A stretch of DNA of 60,073 nucleotides from contig BFEA01000010.1 of NCBI GenBank assembly GCA_003427395.1, forward strand, positions 249,330 to 309,402, in the 5' to 3' direction. Shown one piece after another: positions 1-9,804 of this stretch (position 1 is the stretch's first letter; every line of letters starts with the position of its first letter). This DNA is from Chara braunii (taxonomy: Eukaryota > Streptophyta > Charophyceae > Charales > Characeae). A model generated the notes under the pieces. That model was not told where the DNA came from, did not search any database, and saw only the letters and a list, made by a program, of their open reading frames with translations. The position numbers and the translations under genes were made by a program.

Positions 1-66
<66 letters not shown>
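1..66. repeat. (AG)n microsatellite
   Basis: Uninterrupted AG dinucleotides from the window edge to about 66. A second AG tract at 10791 precedes the same dispersed repeat, so the microsatellite belongs to that repeat and is not a random neighbour. Confidence 0.97.
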
Positions 67-73
<7 letters not shown>

Positions 74-290
74 TAACAAAGGGTCCCCTTCACGTCAACT
101 CGAGGGCCCCTGCAGGTACCTCGAATGACTCCTACGTTGCATGTGGAGTCATCGAGGACCACCGCTTCATTTAGGAGGATGGTCTCTTTATCTGTGGAAG
201 AGGTATGGCAGACCACTAATATATGCTTTGGATTCGAGTTCAAGGCTGTAGCTCGGCAGTTACGGGTCACCAATTCAGCTAGAGCCTGTT
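67..290. repeat. Dispersed repeat copy 1, linked to (AG)n
   Basis: This segment is clearly homologous to 10813-11003. Shared landmarks are a GGTCCCC near the start, CTGCAGGTACCTC, a hairpin, a GCAGACCAC block and a GATTCGAGTTCA followed by TAGCTCGGCAG. Both copies begin with an AG tract. The GATTCGAGTTC block resembles a tRNA B box, but no tRNA fold was found. Family unknown; it may be part of an LTR or leader, because the second copy abuts truncated RT sequence of R2. Confidence 0.8.
119..157. other. Long hairpin in dispersed repeat copy 1
   Basis: Left arm 119-132, 12-nt loop 133-144, right arm 145-157. Thirteen base pairs form, with one bulged A at about 124. The counterpart at 10857-10895 differs at two stem positions, and both differences are compensated on the other arm. 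Confidence 0.8.
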
Positions 291-321
291 AGTGTCTCCA
301 CGTGATTCTCAGGGCCTCCGT

Positions 322-650
322 CCACCACTCACCAAATGTATACAATATTATTAGAATGAATCTTCTGCTAAAACATGGAACCATATGCCGTCATATGCTA
401 CGTCTTTTGTGCATGTGGTGAGAGTGGAGCAGGCCCCACTGTACGGATTCGTACGAAAACAAAAACAAAAAAACGAGAGCTCCCCTCACCACTCACCAAA
501 TGTATACAATAATAATATTACTAGAATAAATCTTCTGTAACATGGGACAGTACACCGCCATATGCTATTTCTTTTGTGCATGTGGTGAGTAGTGGAGCAG
601 GCCCCACTGTACGTATTCATAAGAAAACAAAAACAAAAAACCGAGAGAGC
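322..650. repeat. Tandem duplication, unit about 163 bp, two copies
   Basis: The block starting CCACTCACCAAATGTATAC at about 325 recurs at about 488. Both copies then contain CATATGC, TTTTGTGCATGTGGTGAG, GGAGCAGGCCCCACTGTACG and an A-rich end. The copies differ by small indels and substitutions, so the duplication is not recent. No reading frame is preserved. Confidence 0.9.
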
Positions 651-1888
651 TACGGGCATCTTCATCCTAACCCATAACTGCCGACATGCAGACCTGAACG
701 GCAACCTTCAGAATATGTTGGTGGTCGGCCAGACATGAAAATGTAACCTGTGACTTCTGCAATGTTCGTGGGGCAGGTCGTTACGATGCGACTACTCCCT
801 TCTCGCGAACTTACCCCACCACTGAGTGGGATGTGCAGAAGGGAGGGGGAAGGCCAGTTTCCATACCCCGCCTAAGAGAAAAGTTGGAATGAGCCCTATT
901 TTATGCTTTGCCTTTTTGAAATTTCTGGGGGTAGGGCCTGAGGATATTGAAATTCGGCAGCCCTTGCCCAAAAAAAAGTTCGGGCCGGGGCCGCGGCCGG
1001 TTTGCAAGCTTGCGCGGTGCGTTTAACATTTTTGCGGAGTTGGGGACCCTAAGGAATGACAAAAACCCTACTTTTTTTTTTTTTTGGACCTAATTTTTAC
1101 AGTGCGGTGCGCTTGGGTGCACTGTGTGGTGCGCTGCGTGCGGTGCGTGAATTGTGCGCAAATCCGCGCACGGAGGTGCGTCGCAACTATGATGAATACC
1201 AATCATGCAAGAGGACACAAATAAATGTAATCACGAAATAGAAAGGAAGCTTTTGTTTAACCACCACTACCTCCGAGCCTCTTTTTCTTGTGGCAGGTTT
1301 GTGTTGTGTGCCAAGTTCTAAATGAACCGACGCAGCGCTCATTCTTTCTTCTTTTTGGCTGGTGCTCCCCAGCTGAAGAGGTCAGGGAGGCCAAGTCGCC
1401 AAAGAATGAGGATGCTAGCCAATTTCTCACCGAAGTTTACCTGTGAAAGTTAGTTGTGGTTAAAAAAAAAAACGAAAAGAAAAGTAATCATTTGAACTCA
1501 TCCCTACGGACAGGACTGCTGGTCACCTGCTCTGACCACGCGGAATCCTGGATTGGGATGCAGTCCAGATAATTAATAAGTACAAGTTGAGGTGCACCGT
1601 GGCCCTGCCACGCCAGGAGGGAGATGAGATCGCCAGACATGTTGGTGTTTGTTCGGCATTGCAATTTCTCGTTTTCGCAACATGGAAGGACGAGTAGTGT
1701 ACGGTGGCAGTGCTGCGAAAGGAAGAAGATTAGATCCACACGTGTGTCGGTGTGTGTTTGAGTTAGGAACTTTGACTGTTTGCAACATGGACGGGAGGCA
1801 CACCGTCTCCTTCCTGCCGGTGTCCACCAGGATTTCCTCTTCCTCCTCCTTACCTTCCTGCTCTGCCACCCCCTGGGCGTTTTATTAG
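651..1888. other. No recognised gene; GTGCG-rich patch at 1100-1180
   Basis: I see no domain or conserved ORF here. After a T tract (1071-1085), 1100-1180 is rich in GTGCG/GTGCAC steps and resembles a patch at 10580-10700. Short ORFs on both strands look like chance readings of low-complexity DNA. Confidence 0.6.
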
Positions 1889-2120
1889 CTTTGTCGTGTT
1901 GTCATATCCGCTAAACACAACTGCACAAAGAAAAGGACGACTGTGCCACTGTTTCCCTGGACCTTCAACGACTCATCAGGAGGTTGTGTGCGTGTGTGCT
2001 TTGTCATGTTTGCTATACACAACTCCACAGAAAAGGAAGACTGTGGGAGACTGTAAAAGCATGATGCTAGACTGTTTCGTGGGAGTTTCATGAACTCGTC
2101 AGGAGGTTGACCCCTGACAG
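1889..2120. repeat. Imperfect direct repeat, about 110-bp spacing
   Basis: A segment starting GCTTTGTCGTGTTG at 1889 and containing ACACAACTGCACA and GAAAAGGACGACTGTG recurs at about 1999 as GCTTTGTCATGTTTG with ACACAACTCCACAG and GAAAAGGAAGACTGTG. Both copies are followed by a CATCAGGAGGTTG/CGTCAGGAGGTTG block. Non-coding; origin unknown. Confidence 0.7.
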
Positions 2121-2205
2121 TCTTCTCAGGATGCATTTGACTGGCTGATGGATAAGGACTCACCACTTCGCCCAGAATTACGATGTATCCGAGAAAGCGG
2201 GCCGA

Positions 2206-2212
2206 GTGTGTG

Positions 2213-2270
<58 letters not shown>
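2206..2270. repeat. (GT)n microsatellite at the R1 LTR edge
   Basis: Near-perfect GT dinucleotides ending a few bases before the LTR start at 2276. The poly-Thr-His reading on the minus strand is an artefact of this tract. Confidence 0.97.
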
Positions 2271-2273
<3 letters not shown>

Positions 2274-2275
2274 AA

Positions 2276-3345
2276 TGCATGCTCAATCGAGCAGTGCATG
2301 GGGAGGCAAGGATCCACAAAGTTATGAAATAGACTTGACCGGACAATGCAGTGTCAGCAAAACATCAACAGCAGTGTACATCCAGATACATACAAAAATG
2401 GCACGAAGTGGCGCAACGGAAGACTCAAGGATATGACCTGACTCATCAGATACTGACGCGACATCCCATTATACATCACTCATCTGAGAGAGGGAGGAGG
2501 GACCACATACATATACGAAAGGTCCCTCCTTGCACACGCACATGGGGGAGGTGCCACGGATGAGAGATCGGGGAAGAGGCGAGACGAAGATGGAGGCGAG
2601 GGAGAAGACAAGACCGTGATAGCGAAGTCCAAAACAGTCTCCCTGTCAAAAGTCCAATCAATGTGTGCCACGAGAATGTCTGCCCGAAGTAACCTCTGCC
2701 AGTAACCTCTTTTCTCTCTCTGTGAAAGAAGACGAAGACGAAGAGGAAGAAGAAGCAGAAGAAGAAGATGTAGAAGGAAGGAGGAAGAAGAGGGGGGAGG
2801 GCGAGAACAGATGGAAGAAGAAGAAGAAGAAGAAGAAGAAGAGGATGATGTCGTCCTCCTCACTGTCACACCTACAGGTAACTGCTGCCACGTACTGACC
2901 TCACTGGCGTACGCTGTGCTGCAGGTCTCTGGAGCCAGATCCAGCTATGTCGCCCAGGTACATACTTGAACGTTGCAGGTATGGCCTCCGCCCTGTCTCC
3001 CAGGGGCCCCTACCGGGCGTCCAGACCATGATGCTGATGCAGCAAGGCGCAAAAACTCGCCTGGCCTGAAAACGGCCTCGCTCCTGTGTACCCAGCCTAA
3101 GGTGTAACCTTGGGCCCTGCAAGTCCGAAATAGGACAGCAAATAAATAAGTAAATATATAGGACAGAAAAATAGGACAGCAAATAAATAAGTAAATAAAT
3201 AAATAAATTGCTGCCTGTAGTTGAAACCTGCGGCCTGGGAGCCGCCGTGGGCCTCCAGGGCGCTTGTCCAATGGCTGGCCTGGGGGCCCCTCAGCAGCCG
3301 CTGGGCCCCTGAAATAGGGCCCCTGTGCAGGCTCAGCATTTAACA
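2276..3345 (-). mobile_element. R1 3' LTR
   Basis: The R1 pol remnant reads on the minus strand, so the LTR starts at 3345 with TGTTAAATGC directly after a polypurine tract and ends near 2276 (plus-strand TGCATGCTC). About 1.07 kb. Its U3 half is homologous to the R5 3' LTR (27411-28234). Its distal end matches fragments at 16542-16673 and, inverted, at 26611-26998. It contains a GAA tract near 2811-2842 and TAAA-type repeats near 3143-3208. The left end is inferred from the PBS-adjacent fragment at 16542. Confidence 0.75.
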
Positions 3346-3358
3346 CCCCCCCTTCCTT
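3346..3358 (-). other. R1 polypurine tract
   Basis: On the minus strand this reads AAGGAAGGGGGGG and directly precedes the LTR start. It is the expected plus-strand DNA priming site of an LTR retrotransposon. Equivalent tracts lie beside R5, R6 and R7. Confidence 0.8.
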
Positions 3359-3576
3359 ATGAAGCAAGCCGGGTTGAGGGTGAAGCTGACGATCCGAAGG
3401 TGAAACCCGGACGCGAGTACGATGTGGAGCCGAAGGTACCGGCTTGCCTTGTAACTTCCATTCGTAACGTGTCGGGCGCTGTTGCCTGCAGTTCCATGCA
3501 GGTCAACCATCGGTAGAACATTGGGCGTTTTTTTCCTGCAGTTCCACGCGGGTCAACCATCGGTCAGCCTTATGGC
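3359..3576 (-). pseudogene. R1 integrase tail, end of chromodomain-like region
   Basis: The minus-strand translation contains MELQATAPDTL and then a basic tail. This aligns with DLQATAPDVLTRYE in R5 (28254-28457) and KLMRTAPQVIAGYE in R7. It is the last part of the pol polyprotein, after the chromodomain-like fold. It is separated from the rest of R1 integrase by the insertion 3577-5513. A short direct duplication (the TGCAGTTCCA block near 3490 and 3540) further disrupts the frame. Confidence 0.7.
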
Positions 3577-3649
3577 TGTAGCTCAGTGGTTAGAGCACCG
3601 GTTGGAAATGCGCATTGCCGTATAAGGTTGCTGGTCCAATACTCCGCAG
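3574..3649 (+). other. tRNA-derived head of the insertion
   Basis: GGCTGTA is followed by GCTCAGTGGTTAGAGC, a perfect 4-bp D-arm with a good A box. About 40 nt later there is a B-box-like GGTCCAATACT, and CAGCC can pair with the 5' end. The anticodon arm is not canonical. This is best read as a decayed tRNA-derived RNA polymerase III promoter (SINE head), not a functional tRNA gene. Confidence 0.5.
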
Positions 3650-3878
3650 CCTTGTGCATGGACACCGGCAGGGCGTTAGAATGACGCACGGCTGGACACC
3701 CCCCCCCTGGGCTGATGCATGGTACTCTTACAGACACTGCCTGTGCACCACCCAGGCGGTTAGTCCGTGGGTGTTTTATGCTGGTGTAGACTTCACGTTG
3801 GTTGCTTGCTGTTGTTGGCTTTGGTTGCTCTGATGATCTCCCCCAGCCTAGATATTTCACGCATTACATCCACTTCCT

Positions 3879-3945
3879 ACGGTTGTGCATGTGGTAGAAC
3901 CCTCCAGTCTCGTACTGTAGGTCACAGGTTGGAGTCCGGTTACGG
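3879..3945 (+). other. Second tRNA-like segment (A and B box)
   Basis: GTTGTGCATGTGGTAGAAC resembles a D-arm/A box. It is followed at suitable spacing by CACAGGTTGGAGTCCGG, close to the B-box consensus GGTTCGANTCC. It lies inside the same insertion about 300 bp after the first tRNA-like head, which suggests two SINE units or a dimeric one. No complete cloverleaf was found. Confidence 0.4.
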
Positions 3946-4017
3946 ACTTTGGGGGGGTCCTGTCCAGATAGGCCTGTCTCTACAACATATTACACACACA
4001 CACATGAGAGACACTAC

Positions 4018-5046
4018 CCCAGATACTGACTACAGTTACAACCATGATAGGCACATCGGAGGGACAAGGCTGGGAGCTAGTGGAAGAACGGATGATGGCC
4101 CACGACCTACTGAGTCTGTAGTCTGTCCCTTCTGATCCCTATAGGAAGAACCTAGCTGATTACCGGAATCTGCTACTAGGTGGGAGACAATGTCTACCGA
4201 GGATAGACAAAGCGAGGCATGGGTCCTTTGGTGGGGGAGGAGCCCTAGCTGATTACCGTGTTCTAGAGGAGGGCTGTCTATTCGTTGGCAACAGATTAAG
4301 GATGCATAGGGTCGCCTCTCCGCAGCGTCGAGGCAAGGTGCTTCTAGGGCCTATACATACTACCTACACATGGCTCACACAGGCACTCTTAGACGTGGTA
4401 GGAGCACCTCTCACTGGTATTCACTTCGCAGATGCTGCATGGTGGGGGGCAGCGTCTGCCACGGGTCCACACACATTACAAACATACACACACAGCCTAC
4501 AGGCACACACATACATAACCATCCCAGATACTGACTACAGGTACAACCACGATAGGCACATCGGAGGGACAAGGCTGGGGGCTAGTGGAAGAACGGATGA
4601 TGGCCCACCACCTACTGAATCTGTAGTCTGTCCGTCCCGATCCCTATAGGAAGAACCTAGCTGATGACCGGAATCTTCTACTAGATGGGAGACAGTCTAC
4701 TAGCGAGGATAGACAAAGCGAGGCATGGGTCCTTTGGGGGGGGAGGAGCCCTAGCTGATTATTGGGTTCTAGAGGAGGGCTGTCCATTCCTTGGAAACAG
4801 ATTAAGGGTGCATAGGGTCGCACCTCCGCAGCGCCGAGGCAAGGTGCTTCTAGGGGCCTATACATACTACCTATACATGGCTCACACGTGCTGGTAGAGG
4901 TGGTAGGAGCACCTCTCACTTGTATTCGCTTTGCAGATGCTCCATGGTGGGGGGTAGCATCTGCTACGGGTCCACTCACATTACAAACATACACACATAG
5001 CCTACAGGCACATACCTACAATACCGAACACACACACATACATAAC
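4018..5046. repeat. 505-bp tandem duplication, two copies
   Basis: CCCAGATACTGACTACAG starts at 4018 and again at 4523. Both units run through GATAGGCACATCGGAGGGAC, a GGGAGGAGCCCTAGCTGAT block, CGAGGCAAGGTGCTTCTAGG and a CA-rich end. The second copy ends near 5046. Short ORFs repeat with the unit, but they are interrupted and look non-coding. Confidence 0.92.
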
Positions 5047-5450
5047 CATTGGGCTGGGAGGAGGTCACGACCAAGTAATAATAGGCATCTCGATGATAAA
5101 AGAGGGTGTGAGTTACTAGACGATGTCCTTAGGGGCTAAGAGGTGATTGCTTGATCCTGGCGTCCGAAGTTCCAGTACGACGAGGCTCGTTTGACTGTGC
5201 TTCCACCAGGGCTGGGTCACTAGCCTTGGTGCCTGTCACTACTGTTCAGTCCAAGTTCCCCGCGAGGGAAGGGATTAGGTCCTGAGTGGTGGTCACACTG
5301 AGGTAGGATAGTAGGAATAGGGGTTGCGCTAGGAGTATTGACACGACGATGGGATGGGAGGTAACGTCGTCTCTTCAGGCCAACCATGGCTGACGACTTC
5401 CAGTGATCAACGTGAGCCTACTACCTGGCCTCTACAACACCTTGGAGTTT

Positions 5451-5513
5451 ACGAAAAAAAATGGAAAAAAAAGAAAGAAAAAGAAAAAAAACGAAGAAAA
5501 AAAGAAGGAAAAA
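5451..5513 (+). repeat. A-rich tract at the end of the insertion
   Basis: About 60 bases of A runs broken by single G or C, directly followed by R1 integrase sequence. It is interpreted as the degenerate A tail of the retroposed insertion. Opposite-strand reading produces the Phe-rich tail of the integrase ORF, which is not real protein. Confidence 0.7.
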
Positions 5514-6494
5514 AGAGAAATGTACCAAACACTCTTTGGCCTGAGGCCGTAGCGGCGCTGGCAGATGATGTTGCCAACCTCTTGAAAACCGTCCATAGAG
5601 GGCGGGTCTTGCGATAGTAGTCGTCCGGGAAAGTCGTCGTGTTCCGCAGGACTGAATAGTGCTAACTCAGAACAATGGAAGATCGGGAAGATGGGCAAGT
5701 GGGCGGGCACCTGAATGACAAAGGAGGGTCCTTCGGGTGCATCCCCAACGGACGCCGCAATGGGCCACGACTCCATCCATTTCGGAAGGAGCTTGCAAGG
5801 GATATCTTGCTCGAGGTTGAACTCCGCGCCGTAGACACATACAAGGTCGTCGACATGGAACGAACAAGGAGGACGTTGCTGCGTCTTCGACGTCTGGTCG
5901 AGTGCCTTGGCAAGAAGCTCTTGCATCCAACGAATGAAGAGAAGATGGTCATCGCTCTCGCCCACTCGAGGGATAATCATGTCCAATGGAGAATTGATCA
6001 GCGAGCCATACTCGAACTCAAAGGGTAACATCCCGATAGCCGGATGGATAGATGAGTTGTATGCCAACTCGACATCCGGCAGCCGCTCAACCCAATCCAT
6101 TTGGTCCGGATGGATGAGACTGCAAAGTCGGACCTGTGCAGTCTGATGCTCCCTCTCTGTTTGGCCATTGGTTTGGGGGTGGCGAGCCGAACTCGACTTT
6201 AGAGATGAGGCCTATCGTTTGACGAGCGCCAACGGAAAATCGGACATGGACGGAGTGTTGCGGTCACAACGATTTCCTTGTGATAACCCTTGGTTAGAAT
6301 CCAATCGGCGTAAGAACATCGGCCAACTCCAGTGCCTTGGCATGATAGCGGCAAGGCAAAAACATGGCAAACTTGGTGAGTCGGTCGACCACCGTGAGAA
6401 TCCCATCCACACAAGTCTTATGCTTGGGGAACGGTCCGGTAATGTCCATGCCAATCGCTTCCCTTCGACGTGAGGGGACTTGTAATGGTCGCAA
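5514..6494 (-). pseudogene. R1 integrase catalytic core and C-terminal region
   Basis: Minus-strand translations show the core start MDITGPFP with VDRLTKFAMFLP. Further on comes NGQTE, keeping the catalytic Glu, then VELAYNSSIHPAIGM and a C-terminal stretch with LLPKWMESWPI, GPSFVIQVPAHL and SMDGFQEV leading into a chromodomain-like tail. The pieces lie in at least three frames, so the gene is frameshifted several times. Integrase would insert retrotransposon cDNA into host chromatin. The C-terminus is cut by the A-tailed insertion. The closest relative in the window is R5 (28461-29600). Confidence 0.85.
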
Positions 6495-6875
6495 CTCGCC
6501 TTACGGACAATGATTGTCGGATTTGCAACGTCGACAAACCTCGCATGACTCGCAATAGCGTGTGATGTCATCGAGAAGACCGGGCCACCAAAAGCGCTCA
6601 CGGAGTCGATGAATTGTATGATTGACTCCAAAATGTCCGGTGGCAGAGGCGTCGTGGAACTCGCCAAGAAGTCGAGTGCACAAGTATGAATCTCGCGGCA
6701 CACAAAGAAGATCGTTTCCCTGCGAGTGGAGGAGCAAATATCGCTCTTGGATCCGATAGTGCGATGGCTCAGGATTGGGAGAGGAACCATTCACATCCTT
6801 GTCACGGAACTCGGGGTCGGCCTGGTAGCCGCGGATGAAGCGGTCCCACAAGTCGTCGTCAATCTCAAAAGTCAA
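6495..6875 (-). pseudogene. R1 integrase HHCC zinc finger and RNase H linker
   Basis: The 124-residue reading contains PSHYRIQERYLLLHSQGNDL, then FHDASATGHFGVNHT and CESCEVCRR, the His-His-Cys-Cys zinc-binding domain at the N-terminus of gypsy integrases. Upstream residues are the usual linker after RNase H. It ends in a frameshift just before the catalytic core. R5 was broken by R6 at the point equivalent to R1 position 6830. Confidence 0.87.
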
Positions 6876-7405
6876 GTAGACTGCGGTATAATGGTATGGA
6901 CGCCCTGAAAGAGCATCCGCATAACGGTTGACTTGGCCGAGATGTGGTCGGTGTCAATAAAGGCCATCCAATGGGCAATGGTGCTATTGACCGTGTATTG
7001 GGTCTTGTAGAAGACCAACAAATTGTTATCTGTCACCCATGGAAACGGCCACCGATTGAGAAGAAACCGCGTGTACGAAGGTCAATAATTCCTTCTTTCG
7101 TGCGTCGTTAATCGAGTGCACGGTGGACACTTTTTTGCTTAAGTACTCGATCGGGTGCCAGTCCACGCCATCATGTTGCTCGAGGGCAACGCCAATGCCA
7201 TACCCGGACGCATCGGTAGTGACGCGTGTCGACAAAAGCGGATCGTAGATGGGAAACACCTCAGCGGATAGCAATGCAGCTTTGAGGGCCAAAAAGGAAG
7301 CCCGCGCATTGTCGGCGAAGTCGAATGGTCGGTCCTCGCATTGAAGCTTGGATAAATGGGCCGCGATCTTCGAGTATCCCTTGATGAAGTGTTGATAGTT
7401 GCCAA
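6876..7405 (-). pseudogene. R1 RNase H domain
   Basis: TTDASGYGIGVALEQHDGVD and HPIEYLSKKVS are the start of a Ty3/gypsy RNase H. The first catalytic Asp is present. The following segment, normally with the TDNNPL block, is out of frame (positions 7020-7060 still translate close to it on the minus strand). The enzyme would degrade RNA in the RNA-DNA hybrid during reverse transcription. The frame breaks at about 7030 and 7290. Confidence 0.82.
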
Positions 7406-7421
7406 CTAAGCCAAGTAAGGA

Positions 7422-7676
7422 TCAAACATTCATGACGTTCTTCAACTCCGACCACTCTTGGATGGCTTGAATCTTGTCCGACAACGGACCGATGCCCTCT
7501 GGTGTGACAAGATGGCCCAAGTACAACTCTTGATGCACGAATTCGGTACGAAGAGAACTTCCGTATGGTGAGCTACTAGGGCGGATCCAACCCTTATCCA
7601 ATAGATCATCGTGTTGCTTGCAGAGAACTGCGAGCTCTTCGTCGTTCATGCGATAGATGCATCCTTTCGGTCGCAT
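7422..7676 (-). pseudogene. R1 reverse transcriptase remnant, palm deleted
   Basis: The reading goes from GCIYRMNDEELAVL and DKGWIRPSSSPYGSS straight to HQELYLGHLVTPEGIGPLSD. Compared with R5 and R6, everything between SPYG and the thumb is missing, including the CIDYRKLN region and the Y-x-D-D catalytic motif. About 450-500 bp of RT are deleted. No functional reverse transcription is possible from this copy. Confidence 0.88.
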
Positions 7677-7733
7677 GACTCAAGAATGATCGCGTGGGAG
7701 ATCGGCCGATGTGGCACCACACTGATAGGAGAC

Positions 7734-8330
7734 TCAAAGATGTCGGTGAACTCGTCGAGTAACGACACCACTGGAAGGTTCGAAGACAAGTCCGTAGATG
7801 AAGATTCGATCGCCTCGACAGTTCGAAGAAAACAGAGGCCTATCTCGTGGGTCCGCTCGTAAGCGCAAATGGCCCGAAAAGACTTGGCCGTCACAACTTG
7901 GCACCGGATCGAAGGGTGTGGAAGAGGAATGGTACACAACCCCTCGGCGCCGAAGGCGTTGCCAATGGAAATTAACCGCGTGATCCGCACTTGCAAGCCA
8001 AGGCATCCCCAAAATGATGTCGAAGCCCGTGTCCAAAATGTCAAACGTCATTGGTTCACATGCACGAGGTGCGAAATAATCCGTCCGACCGTCCGCCAAC
8101 TTGATCGCCGATGGGTTACGCTTTCGTCGAACTTGTGCGCCAAGTTCGACCCTTTGGATGGACTGGCTGATGAAAATGTGACTCGCCCCGCTATCGAGAA
8201 AGGGCTGCAGGACGCTTGCCCAACTTGGATGCGGACATAAAGGTGTGGTGCATTGTTATCATCGTACCACTGCGTGCGAAACTCGCGGGCCACATTGCTA
8301 ACATACGTAAGGATGCCCCCCACCGCAGCT
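7734..8330 (-). pseudogene. R1 aspartic protease region
   Basis: Frame pieces read APHLYVRIQVGQASCSPF (N-terminal strand) and MTFDILDTGFDIILGMPWL (the ILG flap/strand typical of gypsy proteases). The expected Asp-Ser/Thr-Gly active site lies at a frameshift near 8180 and cannot be read in one frame. The region is shared with R5 from FSSNCRGDRIFIYG (R1, near 7800) onward, which is where R5 is truncated. Confidence 0.75.
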
Positions 8331-9804
8331 TTGTCATCCGTCGACGAAGATGGTGGTGCATAATCTGCTCATTGCGGTCACGGTAAGCAGCCTGTGGAAG
8401 GGAGAGGAAGCCATGCAAAATCCTCGAATGTCAACGGGTCCAAGACGTCTATGTTGAACTTGTGCGTCAGATCCCTTGAAGAACACTTGAAGATGATAAA
8501 CTGTCCCTGCTTTCGGATGGAGAAGAAACCGCACACACGTCTTGTCCTCGAGCTTGAGAACCCAGCGAAGGAATGGGCCAAGCAGCATAGTACTCAAAAG
8601 AATATAAGAGAGGACTATCAACACCCGCATGTGCCTCAGAATGAAGAGATGTCGCTCGCGAAGCAACTGGTTCCGAAGGCATCGAGAGTGCAGCCGCATC
8701 ACTCTCGGCGGTGCCCACTTTCCCGAAGGGAATTCGCCTTCAACCGCCGTGGGGCACTTGGTGGTGTCGTGCACTAAGTTGTTGCACCACAGGCAGTATC
8801 GGTACTTAGTACGGATGCGGTAGACGCCTTGGCAGGTTGGTCTGATAGAACTGTTGAAGTTTCTCGGCTGCTTGAAGCTAGGGCGGCTCCACTTGAGATC
8901 AGGCCAAGTGCCTTGAAGCTTATGCCATGCTGCCTTGAGATCAGGCCAAGTGATCGGCGTATGCAGCTCGGAGACTGCGGCGGTGGTAGTGGACAATATA
9001 TTGTCCAGCCATGCTTGACACTCGCCCCCCAATAGGGACGCGTGTCGGTTGGCGTCGCTGACTTTTCCAGCTTCCGTTCGAACTGGCACCACCATGGGAT
9101 CGGGTCTGTCTTCGCTGCAATGCAGAAGATCGGTATGTCGTCAAACTTCGGGATGCTCCCGCGAGTAGTCGCAGGCGGACTGGCTGCAGTGGCGCAAATC
9201 TGCTGGTCAATCCGCTGATTTGTCGCTAGAGCGCCGTCCTTGAGCGATCCGACGTCAATTTCCAAGACGTTGACGCAATCCGCCAAGTTGGAGGGTCCGA
9301 CGATGGTGGCTGCTGCAGGCTGCTGTTCAATCCGGCGTACCCAGTCAAGCAGGTCGTCGATTAGTCGAGCCTGCTTTCTGACCAGGGTGTCCATGCAGAA
9401 GATGTCCTCCTGTTGCGCTGTGCAGATAGCGATCAAGTCGGCCACATTTTCAATTGCGGTTGCAAGGCCGTGCACAGCGGCGGGGGCGTCCTCCTCTTCG
9501 GCAGCCACTGCCCAGTCGCTGGCAACCACCTCGAGGTCTCCCGCGGATTCAAAGAGTTTGTCTCGGCATAGTCGACGACGTTCGTCTGCGGCCTTCCTTG
9601 CTGTGTCGGCGTCCTCTGTCGTTGCTGCTCAGCGAGGCGACGTTTTTCTTCGGCCTCGTCGTCCCTCTTCTTTCGTGCGGCGGTGGCCGCCTCTGCCCGT
9701 TGCTTGAACTCCTCCACCATCGTCAGCATGCGGGCCTCGTAGGCCTCGGGTGTCTCTCCGGTCTGCTGCTCCATGCCGTTTGTATGTGAGCGGGTGAGCA
9801 CCAT
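8331..9804 (-). pseudogene. R1 gag
   Basis: The start is taken at the ATG at 9802-9804 (MVLTRSHTNGM). A Glu/Arg/Ala-rich segment follows that looks coiled-coil (AYEARMLTMVEEFKQRAEAA), then several frame changes. The nucleocapsid zinc knuckle is intact in sequence at 8754-8795 as CLWCNNLVHDTTKC (CX2CX4HX4C). Gag would package retrotransposon RNA. The pieces lie in different frames, so this is a pseudogene. The R6 gag start has a similar basic start followed by an acidic coiled-coil layout. Confidence 0.75.

Larger units (their letters stand above)
3577..5513 (+). mobile_element. 1.9-kb insertion splitting R1 integrase (SINE-like, A-tailed)
   Basis: R5 shows the uninterrupted arrangement: CTTATGGCT is followed within a few bases by AGAGAAATGTA. 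In R1 the same two flanks are separated by 3577-5513. The insertion begins with a tRNA-like promoter region, contains a second tRNA-like segment and a 505-bp tandem duplication, and ends in an A-rich tract on the plus strand. That order (tRNA-like head, body, A-rich tail) is typical of retroposed SINE-type DNA, although 1.9 kb is long for one. It may be several insertions or an expanded body. No clear target duplication remains. Confidence 0.65.

Noticed and set aside
225-262. GATTCGAGTTCA followed by TAGCTCGGCAG as tRNA boxes
   Set aside because: The order is B box then A box, and no cloverleaf can be drawn; it is conserved because it is part of the dispersed repeat.
792-1026. Overlapping ORFs on both strands at 792-1026
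   Set aside because: Mirror ORFs of similar length on opposite strands without domain or repeat conservation; treated as chance.
1885-2346. 153-residue minus-strand ORF with His/Thr repeats
   Set aside because: It is the translation of the (GT)n tract and flanking LTR; no domain and frame not conserved in the homologous fragment at 16542.
2480-2898. Ser-rich, Phe-rich and Glu/Lys-rich ORFs on both strands
   Set aside because: They are readings of the GAA/TTC tract within the R1 LTR.
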